The notes: generated from the letters alone by a model not told the origin. A stretch of DNA of 64,000 bases from Hemileia vastatrix (GCA_030280995.1 JASXTE010000014.1:27863150-27927149); one strand, 5' to 3'. Counted from the first letter of the stretch, positions 20,484 through 32,677 are shown. Program-made: numbers and translations.

Positions 20484-21745
20484 AGTGTGTATTCATTTTG
20501 TATTGGTCAACATTAATTTCAATCAAATTTAATATTAACATTTGCATATTGAACCCAAGCCAGAAAATGACCCAAAAGATTCTTCATAAAACTGCCCATA
20601 ATTTTTGATCAAAATTAAGGCTGACCATATACATATTGAATGGTAGTTATATCTGGTCTGAGTAAGTGGAGATATCTTATATTCAATATGTATTGTTCAA
20701 CATTAATTTTGATCAAAATTAATGAGAATGTTGATCATTAACTTTTTCATTCAGTTAGTTGTTTCAATGCATAATGGCATGCCAACATTAATTTTGATTA
20801 AAATTAATGTTGAAATGATATAATGCTTTTTTGCATGACATGTATAGGACAGCAAGTATTCTTAAGTATTGAAATTTACTATACATGTTGAGGGTAAATA
20901 TAATATTTACATATCTATATTAATTTCTATAAAAATTAATGTTGACCAATACATAATAAATAGTAAATATGCCTGGCTAGCGTAAGTGGCATAGCTTTTA
21001 TTCAATCAGAATTTGGCAACATTAATTTTGATTGAAATTAAGGTTCATGATTATCATCAATTTATGAAGTCAGTTGTGTACTGTTATGCATGGTAACATG
21101 TCAACATTAATTTTAATTAAAATTGAATTTGACATTCCACCAAGCATTTTTCTGTAAGATGAAAAGTAGGGCCCTCTATTCTTAAGTAAACACGTTACAA
21201 TGCATATTGTGCATGTATATATCATTCACACATTAATATTAATTTCAATCAAAATTAATGTTGACCAATACACATTGAACACAAGCTTTACAACTTACAC
21301 ACACCAGATATAACTACCATTCAATATGTATATGGTCAACCCTAATTTTGATCTAAATTAATGAGCAGTTTTATGAAGAATTTTTTGGGTTGTTTGTTGG
21401 TTTGGATTCAATATGCAAATGTCAATAATAAATTCAATCGAAATTAATGTTGACCAATACATAATGAATACACACTATGACACTTAAACTTTCCAGGAAT
21501 AACCACCATTCAATATTCCAGTATCAAAATTCAATTTCTATCGAAATTAATGTTGGAAAGACACCATGCATAAAAATATGCAGTTGACTCCAGAAATTCA
21601 CGATTAACATGCTCATTTATTTTGATCAAAATTAATTTTGATACTGGCATATTTAATGGTAGCTATGCCTTGAAAGTGTAAGTGGCATAGTGTGTATTCA
21701 CTATGTATAGGTCAAAATTAATTCTGATTGAAATTAATATGGATA
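20481..21745. repeat. Cluster of palindromes and nested inverted repeats
   Basis: About thirteen copies of a palindromic block centred on TTTTGATCAAAA or variants, spaced roughly 60-140 bp; the copy at 20701-20724 is a perfect 24-bp palindrome and 20783-20812 is nearly perfect. On a larger scale, about 20484-20670 is an imperfect inverted copy of about 21295-21478, and 21452-21530 pairs with 21632-21713 as hairpin arms of about 80 bp. There is no coding potential. This resembles foldback or MITE units inserted into each other; no transposase is seen. Confidence 0.8.
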
Positions 21746-21952
21746 CATAAATGTGACATAAAGAGGTATAACCATTAATTTGTTGAAAATACATTTTTAT
21801 ATCTCATACATTATTTGTTTTTCTTAAATAAAATGTTACTCTATCTCAATATCACCTTATAACATTTACCAAGCTGCTTTGAAAAATAACAGAATACATA
21901 AAATTCAATATAAGATAGCTATATTACACAGAAGATCACCTTTATACCCAAG

Positions 21953-23596
21953 TTATGATGATGTTGATTCTGTATTAATTGATTCCCAAATCTTTACCAG
22001 ATCAATATCAGCTCCAACCCCAAGTGACTCACGTTCATTCACAGATAATCCTGCCAAAAATGTTGCTGAATAGCAATTCTTGGGGAGGTATTTGGGAACA
22101 TTGAATATACCATCTTGTGCAACTATCCTTTCTGATGACCATGAATATGTTTTTGATGCCAATTTTCTTTGAGCTGGTTTATGGGCTAAGTCCTTTGTCA
22201 TCTTATCCAATTTTTTAAGCAAATCATTGAGTTCAGTATTTTGCCTTCCAGGAATAGCTCGGATGGGTACTGTTGGGGCTGGTGGTGGGCCTTCCTCGAT
22301 ATCAGAGATGCACCTAGTATCATGAAAAAGCACAACAAAACCTGTCACATCACTGCAGAGATCTCTTGCTAACTTTTAGCATGCACTAGCAATCTGAATT
22401 CCAACTAAATCAGCTTCATAATAACAAAAAGCGAAGTGAAATAAAAAACTTACCTTGGTCCAATAATGTTTTACTTGTGCCCTTTCCCTCTTTTCAATCT
22501 TTTCTCTTTCCACCCTTTCCTCTTCTTGCCCAAACAACCTTATCATCTCCTTCCCCTTATTAACTACCCATTTCTCAATAACACATTGAGTCAACTGAAG
22601 CTTTGACTGATTGATTGTATTCAAGGTGGTGATCCACCTGGTACAGTGGTCACATACTATTCTTCCCATGACTTGATTCCAAGCTGATTCCGAAAAATCA
22701 CGGCAAGTCCAAGCAAAGGAAAATTTCCGAAAACCTTTCTCTTGCAATTAACACTCTAAGTTTTTTTTGACAGAAAGTGGGATAGGTGCTCCTCCTTTTA
22801 GTCCTTGAGGCTCAGGTACTGGAAAAAATTTGTGTAGTCAAATTTTGGATTTCAAGAAGGCTATAGAGTTGGTTATCAGAAATTGTCAATCAGCTTCAGA
22901 ATTGGCACGGTTAGAAGATTGGAATTGGGTTAGGAAAGTTTGAATTGGTTCCAATATTTCCAATTTTTAATCTCTAAAGGTGTTGGGCTTGCAGGATATT
23001 TTTCTATTTGTGTTAGTCCCCCAAGAAAATACTTCAGAAAGTGGTAAATATTTCAATTTAGACTTTCCGAGCTACTGTGAAAATCATTCCTTCTAACTAA
23101 GTCTCTTACAGCCCTTAACCCCCATTCATGTTCATGAGACTCGGCTGAATTGAGTCTGTGGTAATCACTGATACCCATAATGATTGAGTGATTCACTAAC
23201 AATTAAAATAAGTTGATTAAATTGGTTATTTTTAAATAAAAGAATACACTACAAATTTGACTTACCAGCTCCAATTGTGCTTGTTCCTCGGTTAGGCTGA
23301 GCAGATGATGATTGGTCTCCAAAAAATTCCCTCAATACTTCACTAGCCCAATCTCTTCCTAGCTGATCCGCATGCTGATCAGCACTTTCAGGAGCAGAAG
23401 GATGATTGGGATTAAAATTTCTTGGTTCTGCATGAGACTCTTGGCCTGGTTTGGGATTAGGTGATACATATTGAGATGCATCTGGAGGTGGATCAGAAGC
23501 GGGTGGTGGTGGAGTATTTCCAGTATTAGTATGTTGAGGTGGAAAAAAATCAGAATCAGTTGTGTCAACAGACATCCCTTCAAAATTATCATCCAT
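21953..23596 (-). CDS. Intron-containing gene next to the tnp2-like transposase, function unknown
   Basis: Exon 1 from ATG 23596 is rich in Pro/Asp/Ser (FFPPQHTNTGNTPPPP) and ends at a GTAAGT donor at 23265. A middle exon (about 22747-22454) encodes FRKFSFAWTCRDFSESAWNQ and a charged KGKEMIRLFGQEEERVEREK stretch ending at a GTAAGT donor at 22453. A last exon (about 22371-21953) reads ARDLCSDVTGFVVLFHDTR, then ISDIEEGPPPAPTVPIRA, and ends at 21953. The acceptor for the middle exon is not certain. A helical, charged middle and position beside a transposase suggest an accessory gene of the same DNA transposon. I do not recognise the family. Confidence 0.55.
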
Positions 23597-23599
23597 AAT

Positions 23600-24020
23600 G
23601 AACTGTACTAAAGTAAAATAAAATAAAATTAATCAGTCTTTAAAATTTATACCTATCAAAGTAAAAGTAAAAAAAGATACTATATTTATAGTCTTGTTAA
23701 CGTGTATGTTCTCTTGGGGAAAAATAAAGTGAATAATATATAGCTATCAGCTAAAGTGGGAAGGTCAAACTATTTATAGTAGATGAATGAGCAAGAAGAT
23801 TATTCATTAAGTAAAATTTTTATCATATTTCTCATTATCATGGTTTTCTTTCTTTCATTCTTACATTTAAGATAAAAATGACTCATTGAAAGCATGGGTT
23901 CTGTTGCATTAAAAGCAACCAATGTAATTTTTCACTGATTTAAGATAAGGTAAGTTGAATGCATTGAATTTTAAATCAAGCATTGAAACATTTCTTTTAC
24001 CATTTACAAACTTCACCAAT
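23600..24020. other. AT-rich gap
   Basis: No open frame or repeat recognised between the accessory gene start and the last transposase exon. If the two genes form one element it could hold the 5' flank of the accessory gene. Confidence 0.5.
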
Positions 24021-24021
24021 C

Positions 24022-26570
24022 CTACAAATTTTCCCAATCCCAAATTAATACAAAGATTTTAGTCAACAGAAAACAAATTTGATTAATTTTTTCACTCACT
24101 ACTGTCTGAAGTCCAATGGCAGTGACAACCTTGTCTTTGATTCCAAACATTCCTTTTTTGTGCTCAACAGTAGCTACATGTCCAATTATTGCATCTTTCT
24201 TAATCACAATTTGAGTTGCTTTGGCTACTCTTACTAACCAACAATGCATTTGTGGGAAAAGCTCATAGGGATCCTTTAATGTTTCTTCTGGAAGGAGCTC
24301 CTTGAAAGGACTTACTATTAAATAGATTTGATCATTCTCTTCCTTTGACCTGAAAAGATCATCAATTTGCCCAATCTGGATATCTTTTTCATAGAAGAAT
24401 TCAATTGTTGAATTAGCAATGTGTCAATGGTAACTAGTAAACCTCTTCCCATGTATCAATATTCTTGCTATGTTTTCAACTACCCAATCCCCACTTTTCT
24501 CCAATGGTGTCAAAGCCCATCTTGAAGTTTCTTTTCCTATTTGTGCCCTTATCCATTTAGTAAATAATGCCATACTTAGATGGATACATTTGTTTTGTTT
24601 ATTGAGATCAATATGGATTTTTTTAGTCTCACATTGATCATTATCTTCAGCTTCACCAAGATCTAATACCCTAGACTTCCAATACCAATGTTTGAGAATT
24701 GTTAGTGGTATCTCTCCTGTGGTCAATATTAATAAATTAGCACAGCTGAGTTTTTAAATAATTGCTTACAAACATTACATATGTGGATGGTGAATGTTTG
24801 GAATTTCAGATAATATATGATTCACCTGCTCTCCAGACCAAGTAGCTGTACCTGATGGTGGACCAAGATGCTTTATCATTTCAGGATAATGTTGAGTGAT
24901 ATGCAGATTTGGCTTTACGTTAATATTCTTCCAACCCTCTTCCAGGAACTCAAGATACTCTAACAGAAATTGATCTAGATCTTTAAGCTCATTAGTCTGT
25001 ATATTTTTTAATGTCAAAAAATTGGTGATTGAGCATAATGTTACAAGTGACTTGAGAAGATAATATTCTCTTGGCTTTCAGCTGGAGAAGATGAAGATTC
25101 AGATTATTTAAATTTTTCAAACCAAAGGGGTATAAGCAACAAAGGGAAGTAGAGAGTATACAGCATGTGCCATTCTGCTGCCTTGAGGGATCCTGCCTTT
25201 TTAGATCCTACTGATTTTGGAACTTGTTTTAGCCAGGATGGCCTTCTCACTTGATCAATCATCTTCCATACAACCTGTAGCTCTGCTGCTGTGATTTGTG
25301 GATTACTACTACCTTCATTTTCTCTCTCCTTACCTTACCTTTTATTTTCTTCATCTCTAGCTGTCTCATTTGATGAGTGAGATACTTCACTTTGTGATAT
25401 GCTAATGCTCTTCTGCCTTAAGTTATACAATAAATTCCTACTGCCACTTCTGTGAGACTGTAATGAGGCCAAATCGCTATGTGGAGGAATAAATTTGGAG
25501 CTGGATGACCTACTCTGGCTTCTTGATCAATTTGTTCCCAATCCTTCACTATCTAGTCCATGATGACTTGATGACTGTCTTGAACTTGTAAGTTTTTGCC
25601 GCTTATGCTGTCTTGTGTGTCCTGTATCATTATCATCATTATTTGTGGTGCTTAAGCTACTTCTACATTTTTTAGAATGTTTGTGCAGTGAATTATCAGA
25701 AAAGAAATCATCATATTCTTCTCTTACATGCCAATTTTCATCCTTTTCCATCTTTCTGTCTAGATCTTTTGCTGCATTTTGGATTTGAAAACAGCTTAGA
25801 CTGTGATCTTTTAGGTTGCCAAGCATATGTGAATGCATTACATTAATTGATCAATATTCAGTTGGACACCAACATTCAAGGTTATTCAGCTCACTCCATT
25901 GTACCCCATGATTCTGAACAATTGATACACGCTCCCAATGTGACTTAGAATTTTTCCACTTTGTTTCCCAGCACATATGATCCTCATGATTCTGTAATGA
26001 AAAATTTTCCACATTATTTTTACAAATTTCATCTTTAGAGATTTTACAGAAAGAGCAGAACATTCTTGCAATGTGACTTGAAAAGCCAGCCCATTTGAGT
26101 ATTGCAAGAATTTCACCTATCAAAGAGAACAATGCAACTCTTAATTTCAAGCCTCGTGGATAAAGATGTGTCTTTTCAATCAATATACCATCCCATAGAG
26201 TTTGTAGATCATTAACCAGCAGTTTTAGAAGGTGATTGATCTGTTCACTTGTGGTTTCTGTTGGTCCAGGTATAATAGCATACAAAAAAGATTTTCCATT
26301 TTGTATCTATCTTCTTGAGGTAGGTTCATACACACCATTATAATATTGCCTACAGACTTCTTATGACCTCCAATCCTATTACTACCAGGCCTAAACCAGT
26401 TGACATATACAGTAAACATTAAGTTGCCTGAAGTTATTGTATATTCATCATCATTGCCACCCAGAGATGGAGTGGTAATGGGAAAGTTTTTCCAAATTGA
26501 ACCATCACAAAAATCCTTCATCAAATCACACTCTACATTGTCTTCCACAGGGGTTTTCTTCTAAATCAGA
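24022..26570 (-). pseudogene. tnp2-like (CACTA/Plavaka type) transposase, N-terminus missing
   Basis: On the minus strand the family order is visible: FCDGSIWKNFPITTPSLGG; VYVNWFRPG; NLPQEDRYKMENLFCMLLY; IIPGPTETTSEQINHLLKLL; then after a TGA at about 25850 INVMHSHMLGNLKDHSLSCF; farther down PSWLKQVPKSVGSKKAGSLK and AAEWHMLYTLYFPLLLIPLW (about 25110-25280); NVKPNLHITQHYPEMIKHLG (about 24905); and a C-terminal part to 24022. Fungal proteins of this family carry the same blocks. Frame breaks, at least one stop and possible introns separate the pieces. The upstream part is lost where a truncated GyA-type LTR begins (26631). Inactive. Confidence 0.78.
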
Positions 26571-26630
26571 AGCTCAAATTTGAACAGTTTATCTTTTCCT
26601 TAAGCCAGTCAATAAAAGAATGGTGATGAA

Positions 26631-27556
26631 TGAGCCAAGAAAGAAGTCCCCAGACAGACTACCAGACCAAAGAACTGAAATGTAGACCAATGTCCACACC
26701 AGAGAAAGCAATGATACTTGATGTAGGCTGCAAATCCACACCAGAGACAGCAATAATACTTTATATAGCTTGCAAGACTATACCAGAGAACCTGTTGCTA
26801 AAGTTGAATTAAATGAAGAACTAACCTGGCAACAAACACAGCCAATTGTGGCCAAAAACAGTGAAAACTGAGTGAGGAACAAGGATATCACCTCCGGATA
26901 GTTGTATGATAATTAAAGTTGCCCCAAACTGTCTTATTCAGTATGTACACACAGACCACTATCTAAGAGCCCATGCACACCAATGAATTTGGCGCCCGTA
27001 CCAGCCAAATTGTATAAAAAACCCTCCAGAAGTGCTCCCCAACCTTCTAAAACAGAGGCTGGTGGGCCGCCCAACGTTGGAGGTGCCGCCTGAAGCGGCC
27101 CAGCCTCCCTGAAGCCAGAAAACCAATAAAAACACCTAATCTACTTAGAAAAATTAGCTACAACTACTAAAACCTTTAAAACACAGAATTTCACTATAAC
27201 AACATTGAGACATGAAATATAGAGCTAATTTAGCCCTATCCAATGGTACTAAGTACTTAACCCTAAGACTTAAGGTTGGCCCATAAAACATGAAAAACAA
27301 AATTAAACAGCTATCTTTTGTAACTGAAGAATGAGTAATTGACCCCTTAAAACTTAGAATATGAAAAATATTATCAAGACATGAAATATATAGAAACACC
27401 AGGGCTATCCAATGATAGTACTCACATACCTGCAGACCCAATATCCATGGAATAAAACTAGAAAAATACCCAATTCCTCAACTAATGTCAATTAAGACAT
27501 GCACAAACAGCGCAAAATCACACAAAAAAGGCCCCTTCCAATGTTGGAAGACCACA
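26631..27556 (-). repeat. Truncated GyA-type LTR
   Basis: Matches the GyA LTR from TGAGCCAAG to its plus-strand end GACCACA; the first about 175 bp are missing, replaced by transposase sequence. More diverged than the two GyA LTRs. It is followed by GCGT (27557-27560) and then by GyB. Confidence 0.88.
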
Positions 27557-27560
27557 GCGT

Positions 27561-28487
27561 TGTGGTGATCCAAACCTGGGTAGGTCTTTGGAGTGCATAT
27601 TTGGGGGTATTTGGTATGTAGGGTGTTATTGGGGTTATGGTGTTATTAGTAGTTTTTTTTCATCTTTAGGTGATATTTAGTAGTGTTTATGGAGCCTTAA
27701 GCTAGGGTCACTTATTATGTCTCAGCTTAATGTCCTTTCTTTTCTCTTCATTTTGGTATCCCCTATGGGTGGTTACCTTGATTTGTAGGGTAGTTATGGT
27801 GTTGTTATTGGTATTTATCGGATGTTTATTGCTTAGTGGTGCTTATGTAGGCTTAATATAGGGTCACTTATTATGTCTCAGCTTATTGTATTTCATTTTC
27901 TTTTCATTTTGGTATGTCTTATGTGTGAATATCTTGGTTATTGGTGAAGTTATGGGTTTTTAGGGTTTTTTAGGGTTTTTATTGGTTGTATGGGTGTTTT
28001 AGGGCCTAGAAGCGGCCCGCCTGCTCCTAAGCGGAGCCGCCTCCAAGCGGCCTGCCCGCCTGGGCGCTGGGGAGGCGCTAAAATGCACTTTTGTGCATGA
28101 TAAAAGCTGGGAAAGCTGGATTTTAGGTGGGGAATTTGTCAGGGTGGTCTGTGCACTGGCTGTATGATGTGTGTGCGGGAAGATTTTTTGGGAATCATCT
28201 TATCTCTTTGCTCATTGCCTCTCTGTTACTCACTGTCTTATTGGCTTGTGTTTGTTTGGAATATATTACTGTTCATTTCAACTCTTTCTGGTAGTCTGTC
28301 TGGGACTATTATCTTCACTTTTAAAGGGGTCAAGAGTGTTTAATTAGAGGGTCTAGCAAACAGATCTCCAATTTTATGCAACAGGTCAATCTCACTTATT
28401 TCTTTAAAGAGACAGGGGATTTTCTCTCTGGTTTTTCTCCAACTCCCTTAGTCAAGGCCTATAGCTAGTACTATAGGATTGTCTACA
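27561..28487 (+). repeat. 5' LTR of GyB
   Basis: 927 bp. A GC-rich patch with several AAGCGG/GCCCGCC copies lies at 28008-28075. About 95 percent like the 3' LTR by eye. The last part (GGCCTATAGCTAGTACTATA, GGATTGTCTACA) equals the GyA LTR end. The following PBS region (TAATACCCAATGTGGGG, about 28492-28508) is like the GyA PBS but altered. Confidence 0.92.
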
Positions 28488-28726
28488 TTTCTAATACCCA
28501 ATGTGGGGAACGAATCTGTTGGCTTTTTGGAATCTCTGTTGATCTAGGCTTCTCTCTTTGGTAGATCTCCTTTGGTGGATTTTGGATTTAGCTCTAAATC
28601 TCTTTTTGGCTAGTCTAGGGGTCTTCTTTTCTGTTGGATTTGGTCCCTCCTAGGTCTCTAAGTCTCTTGGGGGGGACTTTGGCTATCTTTGGTGGAGATT
28701 GGAGGCTGTAACTTGGAATTCCTAGG

Positions 28727-30031
28727 ATGGTTAGGATTCAGTCTTGGGATGGTTCAAGGTTCTTAGGGGAGGATTCAAAGGGGTTTTTGGTTAGGTTTGA
28801 GGTTGCTTCTGAGATTGATGGGGCCTCTCTGTTGGACATGGTCAGGCAAGTAATCTTTTTCATTGGTAATAAGGAGGTGGAGAAAGAAGTTTCTGGTATG
28901 GCAGGATATAGGAGTCAGGACTGGGGGAAGTTGAAGATTGAAATGGTTAAAAGGTGGCCTACTACTTTCTCAATGGTGGATCTTCATGTGATTGCTAGGA
29001 AGTGGGAATTGAAAGGTGGTGTAACTTCTCTTTCTCAGTATGGAGAATTTATGGAGGAGTTTGGGGAGGCTGTGGATTATCTGGTATGTAATGATATATT
29101 ACTACATGAAGATGGGGCCAAGTATGTATTTTGGAGTGCCATGGGTAGGAATGTAAAGGTGGAGGTTATGGAGATTCTTTTCAAGGCTGACTTGATGAAG
29201 ACTTTTCCAAATGGGGAAAATAGGATTCCTGGTATGGCTATTCTGAAGGAGGTTATTTTGGGATATTTGGATGGTATGATGGATAGGGATGTGGAATCTG
29301 GAGATGAAATCCTGTTGGATGGAGAAGTTCAGGAGACTGTGGTGGAAAATTCAATTTTTGGGGAGGTGTTGGAGCCATCAATTTTGGAAGATGGGGACTC
29401 TGATGATGTTTGTGAAACTGATTTTTCTCTTCCAAAGGATGCCAAGGGATATCAGGAATGTGTTTCACTGGATTTTTTGGAAATCTGCACACTAAAGGAT
29501 CAGTTTATTTCCTCAAGGTTGGGTGAATTATGTGGAGAGGAGGACTTGTCTAGTCATGAAGAAGGAATTTGGGATATTACAAAGGAATCTGTGGGGGATG
29601 AATGGTTGTTGAGGGATGATTATTTTTCTTTCTTAAGTTCAGATAATGGCTTATTGGAGGAGGATGTATCAGTTGAATTTTTGGATGGACAGAAAGAATC
29701 TGTCTTGGATCTTTTTCTAATCGAGGAAGATTATTTTCAGGTGGTTCCCTCAAGATCAGAAGGTCTCTGCTTGGAGGAAGATTTTAATTTTGATGTTATG
29801 GATGTTATTCTGGAGGATTTTTCAGATTCAAAGCAAGATTTCTATAGGGAAGAGGAAAATTGTGATGTCTTGCATGTCACTTGTATGGAGGTTGATTTTA
29901 AAGATGTGGTGGAGGTTCCAGATATTTCACAGGATGGAGAATTTATTGATTCTGGTTATGTGAACTATGGTAGACTCAGTGTATGGAGGAGTATGGAAGA
30001 TTTTTTTGGAGGTCTGATGTTGGGATATTAG
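28727..30031 (+). CDS. gag of GyB with long acidic C-terminal extension
   Basis: 434 residues from ATG 28727, uninterrupted. The N-terminal about 190 residues match GyA gag: RIQSWDGSRFLGED, LDMVRQVIFFIGNKEVEKEV, FSMVDLHVIARKWELKGGV, VFWSAMGRNVKVEVMEILF, with the FL-to-LDM spacing of GyA but without its stop. From about residue 200 to the end the protein is strongly acidic and rich in D, E, F and S (for example EEDFNFDVMDVILEDFS). There is no zinc knuckle, and pol motifs are absent. It is the only intact gag of this group in the window, which suggests selection on it. The acidic tail has no counterpart in GyA gag and its role is unknown. Confidence 0.87.
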   Translation: MVRIQSWDGSRFLGEDSKGFLVRFEVASEIDGASLLDMVRQVIFFIGNKEVEKEVSGMAGYRSQDWGKLKIEMVKRWPTTFSMVDLHVIARKWELKGGVTSLSQYGEFMEEFGEAVDYLVCNDILLHEDGAKYVFWSAMGRNVKVEVMEILFKADLMKTFPNGENRIPGMAILKEVILGYLDGMMDRDVESGDEILLDGEVQETVVENSIFGEVLEPSILEDGDSDDVCETDFSLPKDAKGYQECVSLDFLEICTLKDQFISSRLGELCGEEDLSSHEEGIWDITKESVGDEWLLRDDYFSFLSSDNGLLEEDVSVEFLDGQKESVLDLFLIEEDYFQVVPSRSEGLCLEEDFNFDVMDVILEDFSDSKQDFYREEENCDVLHVTCMEVDFKDVVEVPDISQDGEFIDSGYVNYGRLSVWRSMEDFFGGLMLGY

Positions 30032-31464
30032 AATTTGAAGAGGAGCTTAGGGGGTTCAAGCCCCAGGGGCAAACTTATTGGTTTAAACCTTGAAATTTCA
30101 AGAATCTGATTCCTCCGAAATGAGGATAAACTACTTAATTTTTTTAGGTTTTGCTTAATTTGGCCTCTATGTATTTGGTCAGGATTTTTTTTGTTTTGTC
30201 CAATTCTTTTCAGTCTCTCTGGTTCAAGTCTCTATATAAAAAAGGGAGGCCGGGCAGCTTCTGGAGGCACACTGACGTTGGGAAGCCCGCCCGTAATGAA
30301 ACTAAAAATCTTAGTATAATGAAGATGGAAGAAAAGAAAAATTCAAGTGAAGATGGGTATTTTATTTAAAAGAAAATGAAGATAAAAATGATGATTATTG
30401 GTTTTATTTCACCTCCAGCATGAGGTTAAACTGCAAAATTTTATTTCTAAATTGGATTATTTTGGCTTTAAAGAATTTTAATGATTTTTTAATGGTTTTG
30501 GTTTTTTATGGGAGAAGATTTGTGTTGGAAAATCCTTTTTGTTAGAAGGTACCCAGGGGTGGGGCTTCTAGATTTTATTTTGGAAAGTGTGGGGGTGACT
30601 GATGGGCTGGCTGCTCTATAAACAGTTACCCCAGAGTGTCTGTTTCCAACACCTTCTCTTAATTTTGTTGAATTCTAGTATTGGTTTTTTTTCTTTAACA
30701 GGTTTTGAGTCCACCATGACTTTAAACTGGAAATTCTTTTGGTATTCAAGTGCTGGACCCCTCATGTTTATTGGTTTTGTTTAATTTTGTAGGATGTTGT
30801 GTTTTTGTTAGAATGTACCCAGGGGGGGCTTCTAGATTTTATTTTGGAAAGTGTGGGGGTAACTGATGATCTGGCTGCTCTGTAGAACAGTTACCCCAGA
30901 AGGTCTGTTTCAAGCCTTTGGTTTTTTTCTAGTGTAATTCTAGTGTTGTTTTTTTTGTGATTCAGGTTTTTAGTCCTCTATGACTTTTAACTGGAGTTCC
31001 TTAGATGTCTTTTGGTGCTTTTGGATTGGTGGTGGATCACTGTTGGTCTCCCATCATTTTACTTATTGGAGGGAGCCCACCCAGTGATCTCTTCTGTTGA
31101 CCTGGAGCTGGCTTTGCTATGTGGTTCTAGGGTGTTGGATGTGAAAGTGGTGGATTCAAGATTATTTTCTTTTTTTCTCTTTTTTTCTTACAATTTTTTT
31201 ATGGAGGCTATGTTTGTTCAAAGGCTCAAGATAGGGCTCTGGAAATGTTTTTGTTAGAAGAGGAGGAGTCAAAATAAAAATTATTTTTAGGTGTGACCAC
31301 ATCAAGGTGCACTTGGATGTGGGTAAGGTATCAGGGGATCAGCTCATCAATTGGCTGGGTGATACCATTTTATTTTGTTTTATTTGTTAAAGGAGGTTAA
31401 ATTTTTTGGCTTTGATGGTTCTTGGTTTGGGGATTTATGGGCTATATCTTCAAGATTTTTTCTG
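30032..31464. other. Non-coding interior of GyB
   Basis: T-rich DNA with single hairpin motifs at 30112-30132, 30412-30433 and 30708-30729 and a variant near 30966. A GC-rich patch at 30243-30292 resembles the GC-rich part of the GyA LTR. Two near-copies of a GTGTGGGGGTGACTGATG block occur near 30585 and 30850. Blocks shared with GyA are at 31020-31090 and 31290-31370. No gene found. Confidence 0.65.
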
Positions 31465-32365
31465 GAAGGTCCTTCAAGACTTCAAGCTGAATTTTTTTTT
31501 TTTAATTTTTTAATTATGGGATATATCTTCAAGATTTTTTTTTCTGGAAATTCCTTCATGACTTTAAACTGATCTTTTAATTATGGGCTCAAGATTTTTT
31601 TATGGAAAGTCCCCCAAGACAATAAACTGAGGATTTTTTGGAGTCCCCCAAGACTTTAAACTGAAAATTCTGTTAGTCCCCCAAGACTTTAAACTGAGGG
31701 CTGTCAGTCCCCCAAGACTTTAAACTGAGGGTTGTATGTCCATCAATACTTTAAACTGAAAATTCTGTTAGTCCTCCAAGACTTAAAACTGGCTGGTTGT
31801 TAAAGATTTATTGAAGAATTTAATTTTACTACTGTGGATCTAGTAATCCTCCAAGACTTTAAACTGGCTGGTTTCAAGATTTTGTCAAGAAGTAGTCTGT
31901 CAAGACTTTAAACTAAACACTGTGTTAGTCCCCCAAGACTTTAAACTGAGGATTGTTGATGGTGTAGTCCCCCAAGACTATAAACTGAGGAATGGGAGGC
32001 AGTGTGATGTGGAAGTGTAAAGGCAGAAGGATCCAAGGGGGAACTTCTGAATTTTGTAAAGGCAAGTTTGGGGGTGACTGATGGGCTGGAAGCTCTATAT
32101 ACAGTTACCCCAGAAAGTTAGTTACTTCTCTAAATCTTTTTCTGGTTGATCTCTGGTTCTGCGTTCTGTGATTCAGGTTTTTTCAGTCCCCCAAGACTAT
32201 AAACTGAGGATTTTTGGAGTCCCCCAAGACTATAAACTGAGGGCTGTTAGTCCCCCAAGACTTTTAACTGAGGGCTGTTAGTCCCCCAAGACTTTAAACT
32301 GAGGGCTTTTAGTCCCCCAATACTTTAAACTGAGGGTTGTGAGTCCCCCAAGACTATAAAATGAG
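31465..32365 (+). repeat. Arrays of short hairpin repeats in the GyB 3' region
   Basis: Two clusters (31465-31995 and 32178-32365) of a unit AGTCCCCCAAGACTTTAAACTG (core 22 bp, split here as AGTC, CCCCAA, GACT, TTAAACTG). Adjacent units are typically 30-33 bp apart, with more diverged copies farther apart. About eighteen copies; most differences are in the loop or spacer. Same unit as in GyA. Confidence 0.88.
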
Positions 32366-32369
32366 GAAA

Positions 32370-32677
32370 TTTTTATGCTGGTAGAAGGTTATAGTCAGGA
32401 AGACTTGTCAACTGGATACACTTTTCATTGTTGGAAGCTGGTACAGCCAGAGTTGGAATTCAGGAACAGAAGAAAGAGATTCTTTTCACAGAGATAGATT
32501 TAATATAAAGGCAGGGTGCAAGAGAAGTTTTTAAGAAGAAACTTGGATTGCTGGTTCAGAAGCTCACTTAGGATGGAATAAGATCTGGTGGAAGAGAGAA
32601 ATGGGCTGTTTGTAAAGATTCTGAAGAGGTGTTTTAACATGGTTTTTGGCAAAGGAAGAATGGGGACATTATTGATT
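32370..32677. other. Short non-coding tail of GyB before the PPT
   Basis: Corresponds by position to antisense gene 1 of GyA, and the first bases beside the PPT on the minus strand match, but no cysteine motifs can be read. Either the gene was lost or it was never there. Confidence 0.5.

Noticed and set aside
31600..32365. Possible CRISPR array (regular short repeats with spacers)
   Set aside because: Units are directly adjacent or irregularly spaced, spacers are only about 10 bp, no cas genes, and the setting is a eukaryotic retrotransposon.
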